Of a stretch of DNA of 40,974 bases, positions 1 through 7,457 are shown piece by piece (the first letter of the stretch is position 1; the number at the start of each line of letters is the position of its first letter). Made by a program: the position numbers and the translations under genes. Under the pieces are notes generated by a model. The model did no database searches and had not been told where the DNA came from. It saw nothing but the letters and a program-made list of their open reading frames with translations. Location of the stretch: assembly GCA_025055235.1 (NCBI GenBank), contig JANWYN010000116.1, positions 1-40,974 of the forward strand, read 5' to 3'. The stretch comes from Candidatus Roseilinea sp. (lineage in GTDB: Bacteria > Chloroflexota > Anaerolineae > J036 > Brachytrichaceae).

Positions 1-1
1 T

Positions 2-643
2 CTGGAGCGCATGCTGCAGGTCATCCCCGAACCGCGCCCGACGCTGAAGCCGCATGCGCCGCGCATGTTGGTCATCAATGTTGACCCGGAGAAGCTCGGC
101 TCGGTGATTGGGCCGGGCGGCAAGACCGTGCGCTCGATCCAGGATCAGACCGGCGCGAAAATTGACATTGAGGACGATGGGCGCGTCTTCATCTCCTCAT
201 CTGATGGCGCCGGCGCCGAGAAAGCCCGCGAGATGATCGAGAGCATGACCGGTTCGGTGACCCTGGGCGGCATCTACACCGGCAAGGTGGTGCGCATCAC
301 CGAATTCGGCGCGTTCGTCGAGATCATGCCGAAGACGGATGGCATGGTGCATGTGTCACAACTTAGCGATCATCCCGTGCGCAACGTGGCCGACGAGGTG
401 AAAGTCGGCCAGGAAGTGACGGTGATGGTGATCGGCAACGACAACGGCAAGATCCGCCTCAGCCGCAGGGCCGTGCTGGAGGGCATGACGCTGGAAGAGG
501 CGCAGGAAGCCGATCGCGCCGGCGGGCGCGGCGGTCCGCGCCGCGATGGCGGAAGCCGCAGCAGCCACGGCGGCGGGCGCGAACGAGAACGCGAACGCCG
601 GCCACCCTTGCGCCGCAGCGGGCCGGATCGCCACCGCGGCTAG
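2..643 (+). CDS. pnp: Polyribonucleotide nucleotidyltransferase, C-terminal part (5' end outside window)
   Basis: This is the 3' end of a gene that begins before the window; the reading frame is open from base 2. What remains is the RNA-binding tail of PNPase, the phosphorolytic 3'-to-5' exoribonuclease of the mRNA degradation machinery. A KH domain is visible (MLVINVDPEKLGSVIGPGGK and following, with the GPGGK RNA-binding loop). It is followed by an S1 domain (GGIYTGKVVRITEFGAFVEI to GKIRLSRRAV). The protein ends in a low-complexity Arg/Gly/Ser tail of about 40 residues, longer and more basic than usual and probably disordered. The catalytic RNase PH domains lie outside the window. A strong terminator follows the stop codon directly, so pnp ends its transcription unit here. 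The family call is secure. Confidence 0.95.
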   Translation: MERMLQVIPEPRPTLKPHAPRMLVINVDPEKLGSVIGPGGKTVRSIQDQTGAKIDIEDDGRVFISSSDGAGAEKAREMIESMTGSVTLGGIYTGKVVRITEFGAFVEIMPKTDGMVHVSQLSDHPVRNVADEVKVGQEVTVMVIGNDNGKIRLSRRAVLEGMTLEEAQEADRAGGRGGPRRDGGSRSSHGGGRERERERRPPLRRSGPDRHRG

Positions 644-651
644 GACGAACG

Positions 652-687
652 AACCTCGTGAACGCGACGTTCACGAGGTTTTTGTTT
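652..687 (+). terminator. Rho-independent terminator of pnp
   Basis: A perfect 13-bp stem (AACCTCGTGAACG, 652-664, with CGTTCACGAGGTT, 668-680) closes a CGA triloop and is followed by TTTGTTT. It lies 8 bases after the pnp stop codon. The T-rich tract is only on the plus side, so it serves pnp rather than the convergent permease gene. Confidence 0.93.
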
Positions 688-703
688 GCCGTGAGGGTGG
701 GCT

Positions 704-1669
704 CTATCCCTTCACTGCTCCTTCGAGCATCGCATGGAAGAAGGCATTGCGCGTGAACAGGAAGATAACCACCACCGGAATCATCACCAGCACACACGCC
801 GCAGCAAGCGCGTTATACGACGAGAGCGATTGCGCAATGAAGTCATACACGCCGTACATCGCCCCGCGCAGATCCTGTCGGCTCATCAGCAGATAGTTGG
901 CAATGAACTCGTTCCACACGCCGACGAACGTGAGCAGGAAGATGGATAGCAGGCCAGGCAACGCCAACGGCATCACCACGCGCCACAACGCGCCAACCGG
1001 CGAGCAGCCATCAATCTTGGCCGCCTCCTCCAGCTCGCGCGGGATAGTGTCGAAGAAGCCTTTGATGATCCAGATCGCGATCGGCAGCTCGAAGCCGATG
1101 TAGACCACGATCATGTACAGCCGCTCCTCGTAGCCGGGGAAAGCACGCCGGATGGCGTTACCCATCTGCGCCATGGCCAGCAGCATGGTGAGGATCGGCA
1201 CACCGGCCAGCGTCAGCAAGCCCACCATTATCAAGCGTCGTAAGCGGAAGCGATAACGCGAATACACGTAGGCCGACATCGCCGCGATGAGCGTGACGAA
1301 GGTCGCCGAGGCAAAGGCATAGAGGATTGTGTTCGGTAGATAGGTGGTGAAGATGCGCCCAGTGATCTGGAAGCCAAGGGGCGCACTTGGATTGGGCTGC
1401 AGCAGGATCACGCGCCCGTAACCTTCAAGCACGAAGCGGCAGGCCGCGAGGTTGAAGTTGCCCGCCTCGTCGTCGCAGGGCAGGAAGACCGGCGGGGTGC
1501 GCCGCACGTCGCTCTGCTGTTTAAACGAGAGAAGCACCGTACTGAAGACCGGAAACAGCATGAGCGCGCACACCAGCAGAAGCGCGCCGCTGATCAACCA
1601 CGGGCGCAGGCGCTTTTGTGGGCGATACGCGCTGGACGACATGGCAGTCAGAACCGTCGCTTGCGCCAT
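704..1669 (-). CDS. Carbohydrate ABC transporter permease, MalG type
   Basis: Inner-membrane subunit of a binding-protein-dependent sugar importer (321 aa). About six transmembrane segments are visible, starting with LISGALLLVCALMLFPVFS. The EAA loop that docks the ATPase is clear (EEAAKIDGCSPVGALWRVVM, about 60 residues before the end). The loop after the first membrane segment is longer than usual and carries two cysteines (CDDEAGNFNLAAC), possibly an extracytoplasmic disulfide. The start codon touches the stop of the upstream MalF-like gene (1670), so the two are surely cotranscribed. No ATPase gene is nearby, so the transporter probably borrows a shared MsiK/UgpC-like ATPase. The substrate cannot be read from the sequence. 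Confidence 0.9.
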   Translation of the reverse strand: MAQATVLTAMSSSAYRPQKRLRPWLISGALLLVCALMLFPVFSTVLLSFKQQSDVRRTPPVFLPCDDEAGNFNLAACRFVLEGYGRVILLQPNPSAPLGFQITGRIFTTYLPNTILYAFASATFVTLIAAMSAYVYSRYRFRLRRLIMVGLLTLAGVPILTMLLAMAQMGNAIRRAFPGYEERLYMIVVYIGFELPIAIWIIKGFFDTIPRELEEAAKIDGCSPVGALWRVVMPLALPGLLSIFLLTFVGVWNEFIANYLLMSRQDLRGAMYGVYDFIAQSLSSYNALAAACVLVMIPVVVIFLFTRNAFFHAMLEGAVKG

Positions 1670-2629
1670 CTAGCGTTCCTCCTGCGGCTGTGACAAGCGC
1701 AACGTCAGCAGCACCAGCGTCAAGTTGATCACGGTCATCACCACCGACAGCGCTGCCGCCAGTCCGAAGTCCAACCGTGCAAAGCCAATCGAGTAGAGCA
1801 GATAGCTCAACACCTCAGTGGCTGTGCCCGGGCCGCCACCGGTCAGGCTGAACACCATGCCCACGCCGTTGATGCCGCCCAGGATCAGATTGAATAAAGC
1901 CACGGTGAGCACCGGCAGGATGAGCGGCAGCGTGATGAAGCGAAACGATTGGCCGGCTGTTGCGCCATCCATTGCAGCGCTCTCCAGCACTTCGTTGGGC
2001 ACGGTTTGCAGCGCGGCCAGGATCAGTAGTGTAATGAACGGCAGCACCTTCCAAGCAGAGGCGAAGATCAGGAAGATCAACGCAGGGGCGGGCGGAAAGT
2101 AAATGCCGGGGATAAGGGTCGGTGGGGGTGGCGTAGTGAGCACCGAGATGCCTCGCGGCGGGAACAAACTTGGATTGGCGAAGAACGGCGAGAACAAGCC
2201 ATACTGTGGCACGACAAACAAGCGCCACACCACGCCGACGATCACGTCGCTGAGCACCCACGGGACGAAGATGACGGTGATGGCGAAGGCAGTCACCTTT
2301 ACGCGCTGGCGCAAGAGCATTGCGATGAGCACCGCAAACGTCATCGCTAGCACGCAGTAGCCAACAAGAAAGATGGCCGTATGCCCGATGCTCTCGATGA
2401 ACTGTCTGGTGCTGAATAGCCGCTGGAAGTTCTCTAGGCCGCGGAAGATGTAGCGCCCTGTGCCTGGCTCGATGCGCTGAAAGCTGAGATAAACCGTGAA
2501 TAGCGCTGGGTAAAGCTGGATGGCAGCGATGATGAGCAGCCCCGGCAGCAGAAGCCAGAACGGCAGCGTGCGGTTGAAGTGCAGCCGGCCACGACCTGGA
2601 CGAGCGCGTTGAGGTGAAGCGACAGACAT
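1670..2629 (-). CDS. Carbohydrate ABC transporter permease, MalF type
   Basis: Partner membrane subunit of the sugar importer (319 aa from the chosen ATG). It begins with a basic N-terminus and LPFWLLLPGLLIIAAIQLYP as first membrane segment. It has the EAA loop ESAAMDGATAGQSFRFITLP near the C-terminus. An unusual proline-rich periplasmic insertion (VLTTPPPPTLIPGIYFPPAP) lies in the middle. The frame stays open to a GTG at 2668, but that extension would consist of a hairpin (2641-2666) between the binding-protein gene and this one, so the ATG at 2629 is preferred; a short GAGG lies immediately before it. It ends exactly where the MalG-like gene begins. The gene order (binding protein, MalF, MalG) is the standard one for this family. 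Confidence 0.88.
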   Translation of the reverse strand: MSVASPQRARPGRGRLHFNRTLPFWLLLPGLLIIAAIQLYPALFTVYLSFQRIEPGTGRYIFRGLENFQRLFSTRQFIESIGHTAIFLVGYCVLAMTFAVLIAMLLRQRVKVTAFAITVIFVPWVLSDVIVGVVWRLFVVPQYGLFSPFFANPSLFPPRGISVLTTPPPPTLIPGIYFPPAPALIFLIFASAWKVLPFITLLILAALQTVPNEVLESAAMDGATAGQSFRFITLPLILPVLTVALFNLILGGINGVGMVFSLTGGGPGTATEVLSYLLYSIGFARLDFGLAAALSVVMTVINLTLVLLTLRLSQPQEER

Positions 2630-2640
2630 CCTCAAGAAGC

Positions 2641-2666
2641 GGGCGCAGGCACTTGCGCCTGCGCCC
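2641..2666 (-). other. Intergenic hairpin between binding-protein and MalF-like genes
   Basis: A perfect 10-bp inverted repeat (GGGCGCAGGC, 2641-2650, with GCCTGCGCCC, 2657-2666) has a 6-base loop and no T-tract. It sits 54 bases after the binding-protein stop codon and 11 bases before the permease start. In well-studied maltose operons such a structure protects the upstream binding-protein mRNA and helps raise its level over the permeases; that role is inferred here from position. Confidence 0.7.
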
Positions 2667-2719
2667 ACCGCAATTTTAGGCGTGGCATCGCCGAGGGGGA
2701 GGCGGCGACGCGGGATGCC

Positions 2720-4114
2720 TCAATTGCCTCTGTTGTATTCCTCCTCCGCTTTGGTCAGCTCGGCAGCAATGTCAGCGTCGGGACGAGCCTTGATCAGGTC
2801 GTAGATGGTATTGGTAATGATCTTCTTGGCCTCGGGGATGCGGCGGAGTGAGCCAAACCACGGCCGGCATGCACTGGCCTCACCTACAGCCTGCGCCTGC
2901 TTATAAAGCTCCGTCCGGAAGGCTGGATCAGCCCGCAGCGATGCGCTGGTCGGGAAGCCGCCGCCTGCGCTGACGATCCAGTCCACTGTGTTCTGCGGAT
3001 CCATGATCCAGTTGATATAGGCTTTGGCACCTTCAACGTTTTTAGCCGTGCGCGGCACGACGAAGCCAAACAGGTCGAGCGAGCAGCCCGGCTTGTTGCC
3101 TTCCGTCGCGACGAACGGTGCAAGCGCGACAGCGTTGTCATTCACGGCTTCCTCGATGTTCGCATAGTCCTTGCCTGCAGGCGATTTGAGCGGGTTGAGA
3201 TAGCGCACGGCGATGAAGAAGCCGGTGGGGAACGCGCCTGCCTTGCCTTGCTTGAACGCCTCTTCCTCCTCGAAATTGCCGGCGAAGACCGACTCAGATG
3301 ACAGGCCGTTCTTCACCACCTCGCGCATAAATTCGATAGCCTTGATGTTCTCCGGAGTGTTGAGTTTCAGATTGCCTTGGCCATCGTCGTACCTACCACC
3401 GAACGACGAGATGACCTGATAGAAGTAGCGGCCGGCCGCCTCGCCGTCGAATGCGGTGCTGCCCCAATAGGTCAACGCATAGTTGCCATCCTTCGACAAC
3501 TCGCCGCCGACTCGGAGCAGTTCCTCCGGCGTCTTGGGGAAACCGTCTTTGTAGAAGTCGGTGTAGTAGTACACCAGCCACGGCGATTCGCTGATCGGGA
3601 TGCACATCAACTTGCCGTCCACGGTGCAGGCTTCAACGGCCTGTGGGTCCAGGTCGGAGAACCATGGCTGCTCCCTGGCCCACTCGACATCCTGGATCGT
3701 GTTGTTGAGCAGATACGTCGGCAGGTGGGTGATGTCGAATTGCATCACGTCGGGCACGTCGCCGCCGCTTTGCACTGCCGTCACGAGATCGAGCACGAGG
3801 TTGTAGTCGCGCGGAACATTCTCCCACTTGAATCGGCCGGCGTGCGCTTCGTTGAACAGCGGAATAGTCTTGGCGATGTAGAAGTTGCCAACGCGCTCGT
3901 TGGCCTGCGGGTCGGTGTTGTTCTGGTCATAGTAATACCAGGTCGTGACGACGGATTCGCCGCCTTGTGCCGCGGGCGCAGTAGGCGCTTCGGTCGCAGC
4001 TGGAGCAGCCGGCGCTGCCGGGGCCGCAGGCACCGCAGGAGCAGCGCAGGCAGCCAGCAAGGACAAAGTAAGCGTCAAACTGGCGACGATGAGGGAACGC
4101 TTTTTGAACGTCAT
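2720..4114 (-). CDS. Extracellular sugar-binding lipoprotein (family 1 solute-binding protein)
   Basis: Substrate-capturing component of the ABC importer (464 aa). The signal peptide MTFKKRSLIVASLTLTLSLL ends in a lipobox LLAAC with Cys23 as the predicted lipidated residue. An alanine/proline-rich linker (AAPAVPAAPAAPAAPAATEA) tethers the domain to the membrane. The mature part has the MalE-like pattern: a DVMQFD segment, YYYTDFYKDGFPKTPEELL, the GKAGAFPTGFF region and an ALAPF-like segment. GGGAGA lies 7 bases before the ATG. Neighbours are the two permeases downstream. Which sugar is bound is unknown. The family call is firm, and the assignment to sugars is based on the MalF/MalG neighbours. 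Confidence 0.9.
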   Translation of the reverse strand: MTFKKRSLIVASLTLTLSLLAACAAPAVPAAPAAPAAPAATEAPTAPAAQGGESVVTTWYYYDQNNTDPQANERVGNFYIAKTIPLFNEAHAGRFKWENVPRDYNLVLDLVTAVQSGGDVPDVMQFDITHLPTYLLNNTIQDVEWAREQPWFSDLDPQAVEACTVDGKLMCIPISESPWLVYYYTDFYKDGFPKTPEELLRVGGELSKDGNYALTYWGSTAFDGEAAGRYFYQVISSFGGRYDDGQGNLKLNTPENIKAIEFMREVVKNGLSSESVFAGNFEEEEAFKQGKAGAFPTGFFIAVRYLNPLKSPAGKDYANIEEAVNDNAVALAPFVATEGNKPGCSLDLFGFVVPRTAKNVEGAKAYINWIMDPQNTVDWIVSAGGGFPTSASLRADPAFRTELYKQAQAVGEASACRPWFGSLRRIPEAKKIITNTIYDLIKARPDADIAAELTKAEEEYNRGN

Positions 4115-4160
4115 TTCAAATCTCCCGTGCAGTCAAACAGGTTAGTCATCTGATAGATGG

Positions 4161-4253
4161 TGATTGCGCAAGCGCAGTCACCGTAGCCGTCAGCGCCGCC
4201 GATCAAGATCGGCGTTTGGATGCGTCTTGAGTCGAGATACGCGTTTGAAACGC
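4161..4253 (-). promoter_or_regulatory. Structured leader region before the binding-protein gene
   Basis: Three symmetric elements lie between the SnoaL-like stop codon and the binding-protein start: an imperfect 9-bp hairpin (TGATTGCGC with GCGCAGTCA, 4161-4180), an 8-bp palindrome around AA (CGCCGATC with GATCGGCG, 4197-4214), and a perfect 13-base palindrome GCGTTTGAAACGC (4241-4253). The last resembles the symmetric sites used by LacI-family sugar repressors, but no such regulator is encoded nearby. A 25-codon frame preceded by GAGGAGGTG (start 4267, end 4190) also runs through it; I could not decide whether it is translated. Confidence 0.4.
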
Positions 4254-4278
4254 ACTTCCTCTGCCATCACCTCCTCGA

Positions 4279-4698
4279 TCAGAGTTCGCGCTCCTGCAAT
4301 GGATCGAAATACTCTCGCCAGTAGACCACTTTGTCGCCGCGCAGCTCGAAGACGATTGCATCCTCCATGACGTGGGTGTAGCCGTCGGACTTGCGCGTCT
4401 CGGCGAAACTCCATTCGAGTGCGCCTATCCTGCCGTCACAGTCGAGGATCACGCGTTTCACCACGATCCTGATGTTGGTGTAATTGGCGTTGAACGCAGC
4501 GCCCGCGTCGTAGATGGACTGCTTGCCCACGAATCGGCCCGCTGGCGCGATCATGACGGCATCGTCAGCGAAATGGGAGATCACCGCCTCATTGTCCTGG
4601 CGCATCATGGCGTCGGCCATTTGCTCGATCTTCATGCGGACTTGGTCATAGCTCAGTGTCACACTTTCGCTTTCTATATGTGAAGAAGTTCGAGCCAC
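4279..4698 (-). CDS. SnoaL-like / NTF2-fold protein
   Basis: Small soluble protein of 139 aa with the pattern of the SnoaL/NTF2-like superfamily: a helical start (KIEQMADAMMRQDNEAVISH), then FADDAVMIAPAGRFVGK, a central strand region, and a C-terminal strand pair ending VVYWREYFDP. Members act as small cyclases, isomerases, hydrolases or simply ligand-binding domains, so no reaction can be assigned. The GTG start at 4698 is preceded by AAGGGAGG (4703-4710, 4-base spacing) and by a good sigma70-type promoter (4742-4770), so the start is well supported. It precedes the sugar transporter genes in the same direction and may be part of the same response, with read-through into the binding-protein gene. 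Confidence 0.75.
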   Translation of the reverse strand: MARTSSHIESESVTLSYDQVRMKIEQMADAMMRQDNEAVISHFADDAVMIAPAGRFVGKQSIYDAGAAFNANYTNIRIVVKRVILDCDGRIGALEWSFAETRKSDGYTHVMEDAIVFELRGDKVVYWREYFDPLQEREL

Positions 4699-4741
4699 GA
4701 GGCCTCCCTTATCAGCGAAGATTAAATTTCTTCGAGGCTAG

Positions 4742-4770
4742 ATCCTAGCATCGGTGACTGTAGCTGTCAA
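4742..4770 (-). promoter_or_regulatory. Sigma70-type promoter for the SnoaL-like gene
   Basis: On the minus strand the sequence reads TTGACA (4765-4770, perfect consensus), a 17-base spacer, and TAGGAT (4742-4747, 4 of 6). Expected transcription start is near 4735, giving a leader of about 37 bases that contains the ribosome-binding site AAGGGAGG. The surrounding region (4699-4852) is clearly more AT-rich than its neighbours. Confidence 0.8.
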
Positions 4771-4852
4771 ATCAAGATTAAAAAAGTTGAGTTTTGTAAA
4801 AACACTATTGACGATCTGCAACGACTACGAGAAGTAAGACAAGTCTCCGTGA

Positions 4853-5497
4853 GTGATGCTAAACTCGCCAACTGTGAAGAAGCCTCAGGCCAATGTTAGA
4901 TGCAAGGCTAGCCGAAGCGCCGATAGTCAAACTGACGCCAAAGCGACGCGCGCGCCGACCGGCGTGATGGGTGCACGCATTCGTCAGCGGCGCAAGGAAC
5001 TCGGCCTCGGGTTGCAACAACTGGCTGAGCGCACCGGGCTGACTGCCAGCTTCCTCAGTCTGGTCGAGCGCAACCTTACTGGCCCTTCGCTCGATTCGCT
5101 ACGACGCATCGCTGAGGCGCTGGACGTACCGCTTTTCTACTTCGCTTGGGCAAACAGCCACAACCCTGTCGTGCGTCGCAATCAGCGCGTGTTACTCACC
5201 TTCCCGAAGGAGAAATTGACGAGCGAGCTGCTCGTGCCGAATTTGCGCGGGCGGTTAGAAGTCTTTATCTCGCGCGGCAAACCGGGGACTGGCAACATCG
5301 CGCGCATCCCTGCTCAAGATTCAGAGGAAGTGATTTACGTGATGAAAGGTACTTTGCGCGTGCAGCTGTATGAGACGGAATACGAACTCAACGCCGGCGA
5401 CAGCATCTACTTTCATACCAGCGCGCTGCGTGAGATCCACGTGCAAGGCAAGCGAGAGGCGATGTGGCTGACAGCCATCACGCCACCAGTGCTGTGA
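4853..5497 (+). CDS. XRE-family transcriptional regulator with cupin domain
   Basis: DNA-binding regulator of 214 aa. A variable N-terminus of about 38 residues precedes a helix-turn-helix domain (GARIRQRRKELGLGLQQLAE, then RTGLTASFLSLVERNLTGPS). A C-terminal cupin (EEVIYVMKGTLRVQLYETEY, then LNAGDSIYFHT) probably binds a small effector. Two possible starts, GTG at 4853 and ATG at 4856, are adjacent. It is transcribed away from the SnoaL-like gene and the sugar transporter, the usual position for a local regulator, so it may control either or both of them. Regulators of this architecture often sense sugars, amino acids or metabolites derived from them; the effector is not evident here. Confidence 0.88.
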   Translation: MMLNSPTVKKPQANVRCKASRSADSQTDAKATRAPTGVMGARIRQRRKELGLGLQQLAERTGLTASFLSLVERNLTGPSLDSLRRIAEALDVPLFYFAWANSHNPVVRRNQRVLLTFPKEKLTSELLVPNLRGRLEVFISRGKPGTGNIARIPAQDSEEVIYVMKGTLRVQLYETEYELNAGDSIYFHTSALREIHVQGKREAMWLTAITPPVL

Positions 5498-5558
5498 GGA
5501 TAGCTCCCGTTCGCTGTAACTCTTCCACCATCTACTGCCGCCAAGATAGTTGGTAGCC

Positions 5559-7457
5559 TCAAGCTATCAGCATTGCCTCAGCCACCGTCTGCAACTTTGT
5601 CGCCGGCTCGGCATATCGGCCATCCTGGCCGAACTGCCCGGCATACAGCCGTGCGTAGAGCCCGTTCGCAGCCAACAACTGCGCGTGCGTGCCGCGCTCA
5701 ACCACTTCGCCGCCGCTGATCACCAGGATTTGGTCGGCGTCGCGAATGGTGCTCAGCCGGTGGGCGATCACAAAGCTGGTGCGACCGGCCATCAGCCGGC
5801 GCATCGCTTCCTGGATGTGTTGTTCGGTGCGCGTGTCCACGCTGCTGGTCGCCTCGTCGAGGATAAGGATGCGCGGGTCGGCCAGGATCGCGCGCGCGAT
5901 GGCCAACAACTGGCGCTGTCCCTGGCTCAGATTACTGGCGCGCTCGGACAACAGCGTGTCGTAGCCATGCGGCAGGCGCTGGATGAACGCATCGGCGTTG
6001 GCTAGCTTGGCGGCGGCGATCACGTCTGCGTCGCTCGCGTCCAACCGGCCGTAGCGGATGTTCTCCAGCACCGTGCCGGTGAACAGAAACGTATCCTGCA
6101 GCACGATGCCGAGTTGTCGCCGCAGCGCCTCGCGGTCGAACTCGCGGATGTCGCGACCGTCAATCATGATGCGCCCGCTATCCACATCATAGAAGCGCGT
6201 GAGCAGGTTGATGATCGTGGTCTTGCCGGCGCCCGTCGGTCCGACCAGCGCGACCATCTGGCCTGACCGGGCGTGCAGGCTGACGCGCTTGAGCACCGGC
6301 ACGTCGGGCGTGTAACCGAAACTCACCTCCTCGAAGACGACTTCGCCGCGGATCGGCGCAGCCGGTTTGGGTGCGTCTGCGCGGCGTTCACCCTCGATCT
6401 CCGGCGTTTCGTCCATCACCGCGAACACGCGTTCCGCCCCGGCCACCGCCGACTGCAGCGCGGCATAGAGCGTGGCCAGCTCGTTGAGCGGCCGGCCGAA
6501 CTGCCTCGCGTAGGTGATAAAACTGGCGATCATGCCCACAGTAGCCAGCCCTTGCACGGCCAGGACGCCGCCGACGCTTGCCACTACGGCCAGGCCGAGG
6601 TTGTTCACGCAGTTCATCGTCGGCCCCAGGAAGCCGGCGAAGATTTGCGCGCGCGTTGCCGCCTGGCGCAACGCGGCGTTTGCCGCGTCGAATTGGGCGA
6701 TGACTGCCGGCTCACGCCCATACGCCTTGACGACCCGCTGGCCGGTGATGGTCTCCTCGATCAGCGCGTTGAGCGCGCCCAGCGACGTTTGCTGCTGGCG
6801 AAAGCCCGTCCGCAGCCGGGGAGCGAGCCACCGGTTGAGCGCCAGCGACATTCCACCGATTGCGGCGATGCTGACGATTGCCAGGACGGGGTTGATCCAC
6901 AACATGATCGCTGCAACGCCGAGCATGCCCAATGCACCCGAGACGATTTGCACGACTCCATCGGACAACGCCTGGTTCACGCTCTCCACGTCGTTGGTGA
7001 GCCGGCTCATCAAGTCACCGTGCGGGCGTTGGTCGAAAAAGCGTAGCGGCAGCGCCTGCAGGCGGCAAAACAGGTCGTTTCGAATGTCGCGCACAGCGCG
7101 CTGCGATGCGCCGGCCATGATGTAGCTCTGCAGCCACGTCAGCGACGCGCTCAGGACATACAGGCCGAGCATGAGCAGGCTGATGTGCGCCAGCCCCGGC
7201 AGGTCGCCAGAGACAACGTAGGCATCAATTGCATGACCGAGCAGATGCGGCAGAGCGACGTTGATGGCCGTGCTAACGATCACCAGCGCCGCCGTAATGA
7301 GCAACGCGACGCGCTGCCGTCGCAGATAGCCCCACAGCCGGGCGACGGCGCCGCGCGCGTCTCTGGCCTTCTCGACTTTGCCAGGCATGCGCGGCGGGCC
7401 CATACCCATACGGCCCAGCAGGGGCGGTGGTTCGTTGGGCGACGATGGATTACGCAT
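5559..7457 (-). CDS. Heterodimeric ABC exporter subunit with consensus ATPase site
   Basis: Half-transporter of 632 aa: six membrane helices fused to an ATPase domain, type IV (MsbA/MDR-like) exporter family. The ATPase motifs are Walker A GPTGAGKT (406-413), Walker B ILILDE with catalytic Glu535, and H-loop His566 (IAHRLSTI). The signature is the variant LSQGQ (510-514) instead of LSGGQ. This combination is known for the TM288-like half of heterodimeric exporters. The frame is open to 7511, but ATG 7457 is preferred because it overlaps the end of the upstream partner by 8 bases; ATG 7472 is the alternative. Regulator, partner and this gene form a tight three-gene operon. Likely role: export of a drug or lipid-like compound, inferred from family. 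Confidence 0.93.
   Translation of the reverse strand: MRNPSSPNEPPPLLGRMGMGPPRMPGKVEKARDARGAVARLWGYLRRQRVALLITAALVIVSTAINVALPHLLGHAIDAYVVSGDLPGLAHISLLMLGLYVLSASLTWLQSYIMAGASQRAVRDIRNDLFCRLQALPLRFFDQRPHGDLMSRLTNDVESVNQALSDGVVQIVSGALGMLGVAAIMLWINPVLAIVSIAAIGGMSLALNRWLAPRLRTGFRQQQTSLGALNALIEETITGQRVVKAYGREPAVIAQFDAANAALRQAATRAQIFAGFLGPTMNCVNNLGLAVVASVGGVLAVQGLATVGMIASFITYARQFGRPLNELATLYAALQSAVAGAERVFAVMDETPEIEGERRADAPKPAAPIRGEVVFEEVSFGYTPDVPVLKRVSLHARSGQMVALVGPTGAGKTTIINLLTRFYDVDSGRIMIDGRDIREFDREALRRQLGIVLQDTFLFTGTVLENIRYGRLDASDADVIAAAKLANADAFIQRLPHGYDTLLSERASNLSQGQRQLLAIARAILADPRILILDEATSSVDTRTEQHIQEAMRRLMAGRTSFVIAHRLSTIRDADQILVISGGEVVERGTHAQLLAANGLYARLYAGQFGQDGRYAEPATKLQTVAEAMLIA

Noticed and set aside
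3377..4153. Plus-strand frame (258 codons) opposite the sugar-binding lipoprotein gene
   Set aside because: It is antisense to the lipobox, MalE-like motifs and signal peptide of a convincing gene; no motif was seen in the shadow.
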